Positions 1-8,095 of a stretch of DNA of 64,000 nt are shown one piece after another. A model generated the notes under the pieces. The model made no database searches and was not told the DNA's origin. It worked only from the letters and a program-made list of their open reading frames with translations. This DNA is from Alloboseaceae bacterium BT-24-1 (GTDB lineage Bacteria > Pseudomonadota > Alphaproteobacteria > Rhizobiales > Beijerinckiaceae): positions 558,001 to 622,000 of the forward strand of contig JAOYTL010000001.1 of NCBI GenBank assembly GCA_025846845.1, read 5' to 3'. Numbering within the stretch: position 1 is the stretch's first letter; every line of letters starts with the position of its first letter. The translations under genes and the position numbers were made by a program.

Positions 1-1438
1 CGCTCTCCTCCTCGATCTTGCCGAGGCGTTCATCGGTTGCGTCACCGAGATCCTTGTCGGCGATCAGGGCGATCTTCTCCTTCTCCAGCGCCGAGATCGC
101 GACGCGGGCGTCCTCGATCGCGGCCGGCGTCGCGGTCTGGCTGATCGCGACGCGGGCGCAGGCCGTGTCGAGCAGGCTCACTGCCTTGTCGGGAAGCTGG
201 CGCGCCGGAATATAGCGCGAGGAGAGCTGGACGGCGGCGACGATGGCCGCGTCGGAGATGCGGACCTTGTGATGCTTCTCCATCGGCCCGATCAGGCCAC
301 GCAGCATGGTGCAGCAGCGCAGGACGTCCGGCTCGTCGACCTGCACCGGCTGGAAGCGCCGGGTCAGCGCCGGATCCTTCTCGAAATACTGGCGGTATTC
401 CGACCAGGTCGTCGCCGCGACAGTGCGCAAGGTGCCCCGGGCCAGCGCTGGCTTGAGCAGATTGGCGGCGTCGCCCGTGCCGGCAGGGCCACCGGCGCCG
501 ATCAGCGTATGCGCCTCGTCGATGAACAGGATCACCGGCGTCGGCGAGGACTGGACCTCGTCGATCACCGAACGCAGGCGCTGCTCGAACTCGCCCTTCA
601 TCGAGGCGCCGGCCTGCATCAGGCCGATGTCGAGCGCGCAGACCTTGACCCCACGCAGCGGCGGCGGCACGTCGCCGGCGACGATGCGCTGAGCGAAGCC
701 CTCGGCGATCGCCGTCTTGCCGACACCGGCCTCGCCGGTGAGGATCGGGTTGTTCTGGCGCCGGCGCATCAGCACGTCGATGACCTGGCGGATCTCGTCG
801 TCACGGCCGAGGATCGGATCCATCGTGCCCGAGCGCGCCTTCTCGGTCAGATCCTGCGAGAAGCGGTCGAGCGCGGTCGTTCCCTTGGCGCCTTCGGCCT
901 GCTCGGCGCCCGGCGTGCCGGCGGCGCGCAGGCCCGAACCGTCCATCGGCCGCAGGTTCTCCTCCTCGGAGTCCTTCCAGATCTTGGAATGGCCGGCGGC
1001 GAGCTCCTCGACCGGGATCTTGCCGAACTCCTTCGAGATCGCGGTCAGCGCCCGCTTGAGCTCGAGCGATTTCAGCGCGGCGACCAGGACATGTCCGGTC
1101 CTGATCTGGGTCTCGCCGAAGAACAGCGTGGCGTAGTGCCAGCCGCGGTCGAGCACGTCGACGACGTTGTTGGCGACGCCGGGCATCTCAGTCTCGTTCT
1201 TGCGGAAGCCCTCGATGACGCCGCCGATGTCGGTCGCGAGCCGGGCCATGTCGAGGCCGTAATGCTGGGCGGTCAGCCCGATATCGGTCGAGCGTCGCTG
1301 CAGGATCTGGGCGAGCCAGTGAGCCAGCTCGACATTGCGGTTGCCCGCCCCCTTCGCCTGGCGCAGTGCTTGGATGAAGGCCTCATAGCCAACGCGGTTG
1401 AGTTTGCCGGTGACGGCTTCGAGACTGATATCGGCCAT
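1..1438 (-). CDS. tssH: Type VI secretion AAA+ ATPase TssH/ClpV (N-terminal part; runs off left edge)
   Basis: ClpV-type ATPase that disassembles the contracted TssB/TssC sheath so the subunits can be reused; cytoplasmic hexamer. About 478 N-terminal residues are visible. They hold a Clp-type N domain (about 1-150), then the first AAA+ module with Walker A GEAGVGKT near residues 232-239 and Walker B ILFIDEAH near 300. The second AAA+ module and C-terminus lie beyond position 1. ClpB and ClpA share this layout, but the position directly after tssG and the divergent N domain favour TssH. The start ATG at 1438 lies 9 bp after the tssG stop, so it is probably co-transcribed with tssG. Confidence 0.93.
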   Translation of the reverse strand, partial: MADISLEAVTGKLNRVGYEAFIQALRQAKGAGNRNVELAHWLAQILQRRSTDIGLTAQHYGLDMARLATDIGGVIEGFRKNETEMPGVANNVVDVLDRGWHYATLFFGETQIRTGHVLVAALKSLELKRALTAISKEFGKIPVEELAAGHSKIWKDSEEENLRPMDGSGLRAAGTPGAEQAEGAKGTTALDRFSQDLTEKARSGTMDPILGRDDEIRQVIDVLMRRRQNNPILTGEAGVGKTAIAEGFAQRIVAGDVPPPLRGVKVCALDIGLMQAGASMKGEFEQRLRSVIDEVQSSPTPVILFIDEAHTLIGAGGPAGTGDAANLLKPALARGTLRTVAATTWSEYRQYFEKDPALTRRFQPVQVDEPDVLRCCTMLRGLIGPMEKHHKVRISDAAIVAAVQLSSRYIPARQLPDKAVSLLDTACARVAISQTATPAAIEDARVAISALEKEKIALIADKDLGDATDERLGKIEEES

Positions 1439-1447
1439 GACTGCCCC

Positions 1448-2536
1448 CTATCGTTTCGTCTGTTGTTGTTGGCTGCGCTTCAGCCGCATGCGTTCAGCGG
1501 GGTGGAAGCGGGCGTCGCGGCGCAAGCTGCCGTCCGGCACATTCCAGTTCGGCGAGACCCAGCTCGACCAGCCGAGCGCGCCGAAGCGACCGAGCTGCAT
1601 CGGCCTGACCTTGCCGACCGGCAAAGCGAGCTCGACATCCCATTCGAACTGCTCGCCGAGATAGAAGAACACCGCGTCGGCCAGCGGTTCGCAGCGGTCG
1701 CCATTCGGCAGGAAGCGGTTGAACTGGTCGAGATCGCGCGCGACGAGCTTGACCCGGAACTTGTCCTCGACGCTATAGACGCTGGCGCCGAGCAGGACGT
1801 TGCTCCCCAGAGCGCACTGACCGCGGCCGAGCTTGGTCCGGTCCTCCGGATCGAAGACCAGCCGCATGCCGACGAACTGCTCGACCTCGACCTCGATGTC
1901 GAAAAGCCCGGCGAGCAGGCTGCGCAGGCGCGAAGCCGACTTGGCCTGAGCGCCGGCGAGCCCGGCATGCGCCAGTTTCTCGGGGTCGGGAACGCTGTCG
2001 CGGTTCTGGTAGGGCTTCGAACCCAAGCCCACCATGCTGCCGACATAGGCGACGAAGCGATCCTTGTCGGGCCGGTCATGCTGCGCAATCGGCCGGGAAT
2101 CCGCCCAGGCCCGGTAGAAAAGCTGCAGGAAGCGGTTGTTGAAGATGTCGAGGAAGCGCGGAAAGGCGTCGTCGCGGACGAGTTGCCAGTGATAGCTTTC
2201 CTCGGTCGTCGCCAGCGGCAATGCGCCCTGCGGGCCGAGCAGGCCGAGGAATTTGACGAAGAGCCGCAGCCGGCCCTGCAGGTCGCGGTCGACCTCGGCG
2301 AAGGTCGAGGCCGGGAAGTCCATATAGGGCTGCTCGCCGAGCGCGATGTATTCGTCGCGCCGCGCCGCGACGTCGCCGATACGCTCGCGCTCCGGGAAGC
2401 TGCGCTCGATCCGGCGCAGCACCGCATAGAAATCATGGCGCCAGGGCTCGGCCTGCAACCCCTCGACGAAAGGCGGCTCGACGCGCAGCATATCGAGCGC
2501 GGCCGGCTCCGGCAGGGACGGCGCGGTCTCGTTCAC
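1448..2536 (-). CDS. tssG: Type VI secretion baseplate subunit TssG (ImpH/VasB)
   Basis: Cytoplasmic baseplate wedge protein of the type VI machine; TssG pairs with two TssF to form the wedge that links the sheath and hub to the membrane complex. The 362-residue length is normal. The N-terminal stretch around EPWRHDFYAVLRRIE and the C-terminal GWSSWVSPNWN region are typical of the ImpH/VasB family. Its start overlaps the tssF stop by four bases, pointing to translational coupling and matched production of the two wedge proteins. Identification rests on family recognition plus its place between tssF and tssH. Confidence 0.93.
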   Translation of the reverse strand: MNETAPSLPEPAALDMLRVEPPFVEGLQAEPWRHDFYAVLRRIERSFPERERIGDVAARRDEYIALGEQPYMDFPASTFAEVDRDLQGRLRLFVKFLGLLGPQGALPLATTEESYHWQLVRDDAFPRFLDIFNNRFLQLFYRAWADSRPIAQHDRPDKDRFVAYVGSMVGLGSKPYQNRDSVPDPEKLAHAGLAGAQAKSASRLRSLLAGLFDIEVEVEQFVGMRLVFDPEDRTKLGRGQCALGSNVLLGASVYSVEDKFRVKLVARDLDQFNRFLPNGDRCEPLADAVFFYLGEQFEWDVELALPVGKVRPMQLGRFGALGWSSWVSPNWNVPDGSLRRDARFHPAERMRLKRSQQQQTKR

Positions 2537-4494
2537 AGGATGCGCCTCGTGCCGGCGCGCGGCGGACCGCGCATCACCTCACCGCGCTCGACGGTGCGGA
2601 TCACCGTCTGGGTGAAGTGGTTCATCGCCGCATATTCCGCGAAGAAGCGATCGAGCACGGCGCCGAGCAGGAAAACGCCGCTGCCCTCGAAGGCCTTCTC
2701 GTCGAGCAGGACCGTGATCTCGAGCCCGCGGGCGGCGCCCGTCCCGGCGCGCTGCGGGAAGCGCCTGATCACCGGGCGACTATCGACGCTCTTGATGCCG
2801 CGGATGCGGCGCTCGGTGGCGCTGTCGGCAAGGTCGGCGAAGAGCGAGAGCATCTCGCGCAGCGCCTCGGCATTCTCGCCGGCGCCACGCTGGACGAGGC
2901 CGAGATGATTGAGACTGAGCATGTTGATCAGCCGCCAGGCGACCACGCCGGTGCTCGCCATCTCGGAGCGAAGCCTGAGCTGCGAGACGATCGGCTCGCG
3001 CGGCGGCGTCGGCCCGGCGAGACAGTTCACGTCGAGCACGACGTTGTCGATCAGCCGGAAATCGGCCCCGCCAGTGCCTGTCGGCAGATGCTCGGTCAGG
3101 TGTCGGTTGGAGCACAGCGCCCGAACGCTGAGCTCCGCGACGGATGCAGCGTCTGAGACCGTCGCCGGCTCGTAGAGCGAGACGAAGATCTCGGTGCCGG
3201 TATAGTCGGACGCCCTGCCCTCGCGCCGCTCGGCCGTCGAGCGCCGGCGCGGCAGGCGCCGATGCGTATAGAGCAGGCCCTGCGTCGGTGAGGCGCCGTC
3301 CGGCGAGGAATAGAGCGGGTGGACCGGCTGCTTGTCTCGCCCGCCGGTGTAGTGCGCATAGACCTCGAGGATCGAATGCGGCTCGTAGTCGAGCATGCGG
3401 CTGCGATCGGGCACGACATGGTATTCGTGCTCGTTCTTGCGAACCGGGATGCGGTCGGTCGTCTTCTCGAACAGGTTCACCGCCGGCGCGGCATAGAGTG
3501 CGAACATTTGGCGCTGCACCGCGGCCGGCAGGCGCGTGTTGACCTCGTCGAAGACGAAGATCACGTCGACCGTCTTGGCCTTGAGTCGCGACATCACCTT
3601 GTCGAGGCCGGCCAGCTTGAAGCCGAGGAATTTGCGCGGAAACCAGAACTGCTCGCGCAGCAGGTCGAATCCGCGGAAAATCCGCGTGTCGGCCGGCAGC
3701 AACGCGTCGTCCTCGTCGAAGCCGATCTGTTCGACAGAGCACTCCGCCGCCGACAGCACGACGGGATCGCCGAACTCGTCGAGATAGCGGAAATAGACGC
3801 CGAGGCGGTCACCGAAGATCTGCTCGTAGAGTGCGATCGCATCCGCCTCGGTGCCGAGCAAATGCACTGTGAGCTCGCGGGTCTTGCAGCCAGCGAACCA
3901 GCTCGCCGGCTGCTTCTTGGCGTCCTCCGGCGACGGCTCCTCCGTCGGATCGGCGGCAACGCGGTGCGTCAGCGACAGGCGCAGGCCCGAGAGCACCCGC
4001 CCGTCGACCGGAAGCCCCAATGCCTGCAGCGGTCCCGGCGCGGCGATGTACTCGGCGGAGGCGATGTCGAACGGCCAGAGCGTCACGGCCGAGCCCAGCC
4101 GATAGCGGCAGGCGACCCGTCGATCGCGCTCGACGTATGTTGCGTCGAGGTAGGAGCCGCACGGCACCTCGACGCCATCGCGCAGGGCCGGATCGCCGTA
4201 GATCGGCGCAATTCCGGCGAGAAGCGCCGATGGGGTCGGCGCCAGGTAGTTCGGAATAAGCTGTTCCAGGAGATTGTTGGTGAACTCCGGGAACTCGTGC
4301 TTGAGCTTGAGCTGGACCCGCGCGGCGAGAAAGGCAGCGCCTTCGAGCAGGCCGGCGACCATCGGGTCCATGCGCTCGCCGACCAGCCCGCCGAGCCGTT
4401 CGGCGATCCCGGGATATTCCTCGGCAAACTCTTTCGTATGCTCGGTGAAGAGCCGAAGTTCGCGATTGTAGAAGTCGAGGAATTCCTGGTTCAT
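2533..4494 (-). CDS. tssF: Type VI secretion baseplate subunit TssF (ImpG/VasA)
   Basis: Main baseplate wedge protein. At 653 residues it is a usual length. It begins MNQEFLDFYNRELRLF and continues with EYPGIAERLGG, both hallmark N-terminal motifs of the ImpG/VasA family. The centre has the RDRRVACRYRL and DFRLIDN segments expected of the family. It lies six bases after tssE and overlaps tssG by four bases, so tssE, tssF and tssG look like one translational unit. Nothing is odd about length or frame. A very long open frame on the opposite strand across this gene is a codon-bias shadow. Confidence 0.95.
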   Translation of the reverse strand: MNQEFLDFYNRELRLFTEHTKEFAEEYPGIAERLGGLVGERMDPMVAGLLEGAAFLAARVQLKLKHEFPEFTNNLLEQLIPNYLAPTPSALLAGIAPIYGDPALRDGVEVPCGSYLDATYVERDRRVACRYRLGSAVTLWPFDIASAEYIAAPGPLQALGLPVDGRVLSGLRLSLTHRVAADPTEEPSPEDAKKQPASWFAGCKTRELTVHLLGTEADAIALYEQIFGDRLGVYFRYLDEFGDPVVLSAAECSVEQIGFDEDDALLPADTRIFRGFDLLREQFWFPRKFLGFKLAGLDKVMSRLKAKTVDVIFVFDEVNTRLPAAVQRQMFALYAAPAVNLFEKTTDRIPVRKNEHEYHVVPDRSRMLDYEPHSILEVYAHYTGGRDKQPVHPLYSSPDGASPTQGLLYTHRRLPRRRSTAERREGRASDYTGTEIFVSLYEPATVSDAASVAELSVRALCSNRHLTEHLPTGTGGADFRLIDNVVLDVNCLAGPTPPREPIVSQLRLRSEMASTGVVAWRLINMLSLNHLGLVQRGAGENAEALREMLSLFADLADSATERRIRGIKSVDSRPVIRRFPQRAGTGAARGLEITVLLDEKAFEGSGVFLLGAVLDRFFAEYAAMNHFTQTVIRTVERGEVMRGPPRAGTRRIL

Positions 4495-4500
4495 GAGGCG

Positions 4501-5049
4501 CTATCTGTTTTTAATCGCGATCTTGCCGGTATCGAGCTCGACATCGGCAACAAACTGTACCGGAATGTTGAGCGGCTCGCAGTTCAGATCGGCGCGCACG
4601 ACGAAGCGGATCTTCAACTCCGCCTTGTCGAGCCCCTCGTCGCGCTCGACCACGATCGACTGCTTCAGCAAGCGCGGCTCATAGGCGAGCAGGACCTGGG
4701 CGAGTTCGTCCTTGATCGCGCCAACCCGGTATTCGTCGATCGACTTGTTCTGGATGTCGGGAAAGCCGTGATTGAGCACGGAGCGGCGCACGTGCTCGTG
4801 GCGCGACAGATCAGTAGACGAGCCAAAGTTGATCGTGTTGACCAGGGCCTCGAGATCGATGGCGATCTCCTGGCGGAGCTTGCTTTCAGTGATCGCGGCC
4901 CGCGGCGCGGCGCGGCGACCGGCCACGACCCGCTCGCCACCGGCGTCACGCAAGTCGAGATGGACCTTGGCGTCCTTGCTGCGATGCGCCTCACGGAAGG
5001 CGAACATCAGCGGCGGACGCAACCGGTTCTTCGCCTTGGGATCAACCAT
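4501..5049 (-). CDS. tssE: Type VI secretion baseplate protein TssE (gp25-like)
   Basis: Baseplate component homologous to phage T4 gp25, which starts sheath polymerisation. The protein has 182 residues. The gp25/GPW domain covers roughly residues 50-170, with NTINFGSSTDLS and the basic-acidic pattern around HEHVRRSVLNHGFPD. The start at 5049 follows a 133-bp gap after hcp that contains a perfect 11-bp hairpin, while spacing to tssF is only six bases. tssE is therefore probably transcribed both by read-through from hcp and with tssF and tssG. Confidence 0.92.
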   Translation of the reverse strand: MVDPKAKNRLRPPLMFAFREAHRSKDAKVHLDLRDAGGERVVAGRRAAPRAAITESKLRQEIAIDLEALVNTINFGSSTDLSRHEHVRRSVLNHGFPDIQNKSIDEYRVGAIKDELAQVLLAYEPRLLKQSIVVERDEGLDKAELKIRFVVRADLNCEPLNIPVQFVADVELDTGKIAIKNR

Positions 5050-5086
5050 ATACGTGTTCCCGGACGCGGTTACTCAAAGCGATGGA

Positions 5087-5118
5087 CTCCCGGCGATTGC
5101 TACCATGATCGCCGGGAG
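5087..5118 (-). terminator. Strong hairpin downstream of hcp
   Basis: Perfect inverted repeat: arms CTCCCGGCGAT (5087-5097) and ATCGCCGGGAG (5108-5118) around a 10-nt loop, just after the hcp stop in the direction of transcription. No T-tract follows on the minus strand, so it is more likely a partial terminator or an mRNA 3'-end stabiliser than a full intrinsic terminator. Such a structure would let hcp, needed in large excess, be more abundant than tssE-tssF-tssG from the same transcript (inference). Confidence 0.5.
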
Positions 5119-5182
5119 CCTGCTCGAAGCCGAATGCTGCGCCGGCCAGGCCCACCGAAGCGAGCCCGGCCGCAGCAGCATC

Positions 5183-5665
5183 TTACTCCTTGTTTTCCTT
5201 GAGGTTCCAGGTTCCGGTCGAGGTCGCGCCAAGCGAACCGTCCTTGTTCTGGACCTTGTACTCGAACTTGATCTTCGAGAAGTTCAGCGAGAACTGGTCG
5301 GTCGGAACCGGGTTGCCGCCGGTCGAGTCGCCGGACTGATAGCTCGACACCAGCAGATCCTCGAGGGTGACCTTGTAGAACTCCTGCTGCTCCTTGCCCT
5401 GCTTGCGGACGAAGAGGACGGCCTTCTTGATGTGGTCGCCGGTGGCGCACTTCAACATCAGCACGGGCGAGGCCTTGCTGACATTGGCCGTGCAGTGCAG
5501 GTCCTGGAAGCTCGCCTTGCCGGCGCCGCCGCCGTGTCCGGCTGCGTGCGTGCCGGAGTTGCTGACGCCCCAGGAGAAGGATTCGATCTCGATCGTCTCC
5601 TTGTGCTTGGAATCCTGGCTCTCGCCTTTGACGCCGTCGATCTCTAAGAGAAAGTCGCTTGCCAT
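5183..5665 (-). CDS. hcp: Type VI secretion tube protein Hcp (TssD)
   Basis: Hcp hexamers stack into the inner tube that is fired out with VgrG, and it can carry effectors in its lumen. The 160-residue product starts MASDFLLEIDGVKGES and has the family pattern IEIESFSWGVSNSG followed by GKASFQDLHCT. An ATG four codons upstream (5677) is possible, but the one at 5665 is preceded by GGAGAG at good spacing, so I chose 5665. No C-terminal toxin extension is present. The gene lies between tssC and tssE and has hairpins on both sides, consistent with separate control of its mRNA level. Confidence 0.95.
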   Translation of the reverse strand: MASDFLLEIDGVKGESQDSKHKETIEIESFSWGVSNSGTHAAGHGGGAGKASFQDLHCTANVSKASPVLMLKCATGDHIKKAVLFVRKQGKEQQEFYKVTLEDLLVSSYQSGDSTGGNPVPTDQFSLNFSKIKFEYKVQNKDGSLGATSTGTWNLKENKE

Positions 5666-5752
5666 GGTGCTCTCCAATGGTTGGCTGTTTCAGGGTGATT
5701 TGGGCATAGAACTCGCGTCGCCTGGAGAGCTCCCCCCATGCGTCGCCACTCT

Positions 5753-5773
5753 CCCTGCGCGTCATGCGCAGGG
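5753..5773 (-). other. Hairpin in the tssC-hcp gap
   Basis: Perfect 8-bp stem, arms CCCTGCGC and GCGCAGGG with a GTCAT loop, in the 155-bp gap between the tssC stop and the hcp start. A second, shorter GC-rich inverted repeat follows near 5797-5815. It could be a weak terminator after tssC or a 5' structure of a processed hcp mRNA. The sequence does not show which. Confidence 0.4.
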
Positions 5774-5820
5774 CCAACTATCGTCCTGGGGGTCCTGCGC
5801 GCTGAAGGCGCGCCCGGGTC

Positions 5821-7323
5821 TCAGGTTTTGGGCGCCGGCAGGCGCGAGACGAGGCTCAAGCCGATATCCATGCCTTCGAGCTGGAAATGCGGCCGGAGGT
5901 AGAACTTGGCCGAATAATAGCCGGGGTTCTCCTCGTCCTCGAAGACGTCGATGCGCGCTTCGGACAGGGGCTTGCGCGCCTTCGTCTCCTCGCTGGAGTT
6001 CAGCGGATCGCCGTCGACATATTCGGTGATCCACTCCTGCAGCCAGCGACGCAGGGGTTCGCGCTCCTTGTAGGAGCCGACCTTGTCGCGCACCATGCAC
6101 TTCAGATAGTGCGCGAAGCGCGACACGGCGAACATGTAGGGCAGACGCGAGGACAGGTTGTCGGAGGCCGTCGCAGCCACACCGTCAGGCCCGAAGAAGG
6201 CCTTGGGCTTGTAGAGCGACTGCGCACCGATGAACGCCGCCTTGTCCGTGTTCTTGCGGTGGATCAGCGGGATCAGGCCGGACTTGGCCAGCTCCGCCTC
6301 GCGGCGATCGCTGATCGCGATCTCCGTCGGGCATTTCAGGTCGACGCCACCGTCGTCCGTCGGGAAGGTGTGGGTCGGCAGATTCAGCACCTCGCCGCCC
6401 GACTGGACACCGCGGATGCGGGTGCACCAGCCATACTCCTTGAAGGCCCGGTTGATGTTGACCGCCATCGCATAGGCGGCGTTCATCCAGGCGTATTTCT
6501 CGCCCTTGTGACCGTCGGTGTCCTCCTCGAAGGCGAACTCCTCGACTGGCTCCGACTTCGCCCCGTAGGGAACCCGCGCCAGGACCCGCGGCAGGCACAG
6601 GCCGACATAGCGGGAGTCGGCTGCGTCGCGCAGGCCTTTCCAGGCCGCATAGTCCGGCGTGTCGAAGACCTTGCCGAGATCCCGCGGGTTGGAGAGCTCC
6701 GTCCAGGAGTCCATGCCCATCAGTGTCGGATCGGCGCCGGTGAAGAGCGGGGCATGGGCGGCGGAGGCGACCTTCGACAGATCACGCAGCAACTGCACAT
6801 CCGCCGGGACGTGGCTGAAGTGGTAGTCGCCGACCAAGGCACCGAAAGGCTGACCGCCGAGCTGACCGAACTCCTGCTCGTAGATCTGCTTGAAGAGTGG
6901 GCTCTGGTCCCAGCGAGCGCCGGGATAGGTCTTCAGATTGCGGTAGAGTTCGCTCTTGCCGACATTCATCACCTTGATCTTCAGCTGCGAGTCGGTCTCG
7001 GAGTTGAAGACGAGGTAGTTGAGGCCGCGCCACGCGCTCTCGAGCTTCTGGAATTCCGGTGCATGCAGCACCTCGTTCATCTGCTCGCTGAGCTTGGCAT
7101 CGAGCCGGGCGATCATCTCCTCGATCGTATCGAGTACGTCGCCCTTGATCAGCGACTGGTCGGCGAGCGCCTGGTTGACCAGGGTCGCAACCGCGTTCTC
7201 GACCTCGCTTGCCGCCCGTTCGGTCTTCGGCTTGAAGCTCTGCTTCAGGAGCGCCGAGAAGTCGTCGACTTCGCGGGCTTCGCCAGCCGCTGCGCCGGGT
7301 TGTTGGATCTGTGCTTCCGCCAT
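5821..7323 (-). CDS. tssC: Type VI secretion sheath large subunit TssC
   Basis: Large subunit of the contractile sheath that surrounds the Hcp tube; works as a heterodimer with TssB. The 500-residue length is standard. Family motifs include GDYHFSHVPADVQLL, the SRFAHYLKCMVRDK stretch and the C-terminal RPHFQLEGMDIGLSLVSRLP. Only one tssC copy is present here, unlike some rhizobial imp clusters that carry two. The start lies 11 bp after the tssB stop, as usual for tssBC. Confidence 0.96.
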   Translation of the reverse strand: MAEAQIQQPGAAAGEAREVDDFSALLKQSFKPKTERAASEVENAVATLVNQALADQSLIKGDVLDTIEEMIARLDAKLSEQMNEVLHAPEFQKLESAWRGLNYLVFNSETDSQLKIKVMNVGKSELYRNLKTYPGARWDQSPLFKQIYEQEFGQLGGQPFGALVGDYHFSHVPADVQLLRDLSKVASAAHAPLFTGADPTLMGMDSWTELSNPRDLGKVFDTPDYAAWKGLRDAADSRYVGLCLPRVLARVPYGAKSEPVEEFAFEEDTDGHKGEKYAWMNAAYAMAVNINRAFKEYGWCTRIRGVQSGGEVLNLPTHTFPTDDGGVDLKCPTEIAISDRREAELAKSGLIPLIHRKNTDKAAFIGAQSLYKPKAFFGPDGVAATASDNLSSRLPYMFAVSRFAHYLKCMVRDKVGSYKEREPLRRWLQEWITEYVDGDPLNSSEETKARKPLSEARIDVFEDEENPGYYSAKFYLRPHFQLEGMDIGLSLVSRLPAPKT

Positions 7324-7334
7324 GGCCGCCTCGC

Positions 7335-7871
7335 TTACCCGTTGCCGTCCTGCTTGTTGTCGTCAGCTGGCTTTTCGCCGAGCCTGTCCTTCAGCGCCGC
7401 CATCAGATTTGGATCCGACAGCAGGGCCTTGAGCTGGTCGCTGGCCGCGACCTTGCCGTCCATGTAGCGCAGGAGGTTGGCGAGCTGTTCACGCGCCTCC
7501 AGCAGCTTGGCGGTCGCCGGGATCTGCCGGGCGATCGCAGCCGGGCTGAAATCGTCGAACTTCTTGAACTTCAGCGAGACCGAGAGCTTGTCGCCGCCCT
7601 CGCCACCGAGCTTGTTCGGCACGGTGAAAGCAGCGCCGGGGGAAATCGCGGCCATGCGCTGGTCGAAATTGTCCATGTCGACGTCAAGGAACTTGCGCTC
7701 GCCGATATCGGACTTCTCGACTTCGGAGGCATTGCCGGAAAGATCGGCGAGAACGCCCATCACGAAGGGCAATTCGATCTTCTGATCCGCATTGTAGGGA
7801 TCTTCATAGGTGATGTGGACACGCGGCGGCCTGTTGCGGCGAATGAACTTCTGCCCTGAATCTCCGGCCAT
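7335..7871 (-). CDS. tssB: Type VI secretion sheath small subunit TssB
   Basis: Small sheath subunit; its C-terminal helix pairs with TssC to build the contractile sheath. The chosen product has 178 residues and starts MAGDSGQKFIRRNRPPRV, leading into the conserved VHITYEDPY and LPFVMGVLADLSGN. An in-frame upstream ATG would add 11 residues, but AGGAAGGGG stands just before the ATG at 7871. It heads a tssB-tssC pair and follows a 224-bp gap after tssA that may hold a promoter. Confidence 0.94.
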   Translation of the reverse strand: MAGDSGQKFIRRNRPPRVHITYEDPYNADQKIELPFVMGVLADLSGNASEVEKSDIGERKFLDVDMDNFDQRMAAISPGAAFTVPNKLGGEGGDKLSVSLKFKKFDDFSPAAIARQIPATAKLLEAREQLANLLRYMDGKVAASDQLKALLSDPNLMAALKDRLGEKPADDNKQDGNG

Positions 7872-8095
7872 GACGGCGCCCCTTCCTCTAGAGGCATCAC
7901 GCAAGGACAGCGCGATACCACGCTAACAACCCAGCTCGCTATACCATACACACTTGCCGATCGCTTGACAGTTCTCGTCGAACTGCGCGAATCGGCGGCG
8001 GAAGAGTTCAGCCAGCCCGACTTTGCAGATGGATGACGGTGTCCGCATCCACCGAACGAATGAGGCGCGAGGTCCGTCACCGGGCCGACGCGACA
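7872..8095 (-). promoter_or_regulatory. tssA-tssB intergenic region, probable tssBC promoter
   Basis: A 224-bp gap, the largest inside the minus-strand T6SS run. It contains a small inverted repeat CAGTTC-TCGTC-GAACTG near 7971-7987 and a TA-rich patch with TATACCATA close to 7940-7947 that could hold a minus-strand -10 element. No convincing -35 or sigma-54 site was found. No small gene with a ribosome site was seen. Confidence 0.3.

Noticed and set aside
269..2908. An 879-codon plus-strand open frame
   Set aside because: Antisense to tssH, tssG and part of tssF; low-complexity Arg/Asp/Leu sequence typical of shadow frames.
3319..5202. A 627-codon plus-strand open frame
   Set aside because: Antisense to tssF and tssE, with no recognisable domain.
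7966..7990. Plus-strand TTGACA as a promoter in the tssA-tssB gap
   Set aside because: It points into the 3' end of tssA on the wrong strand and has no -10 at normal spacing.
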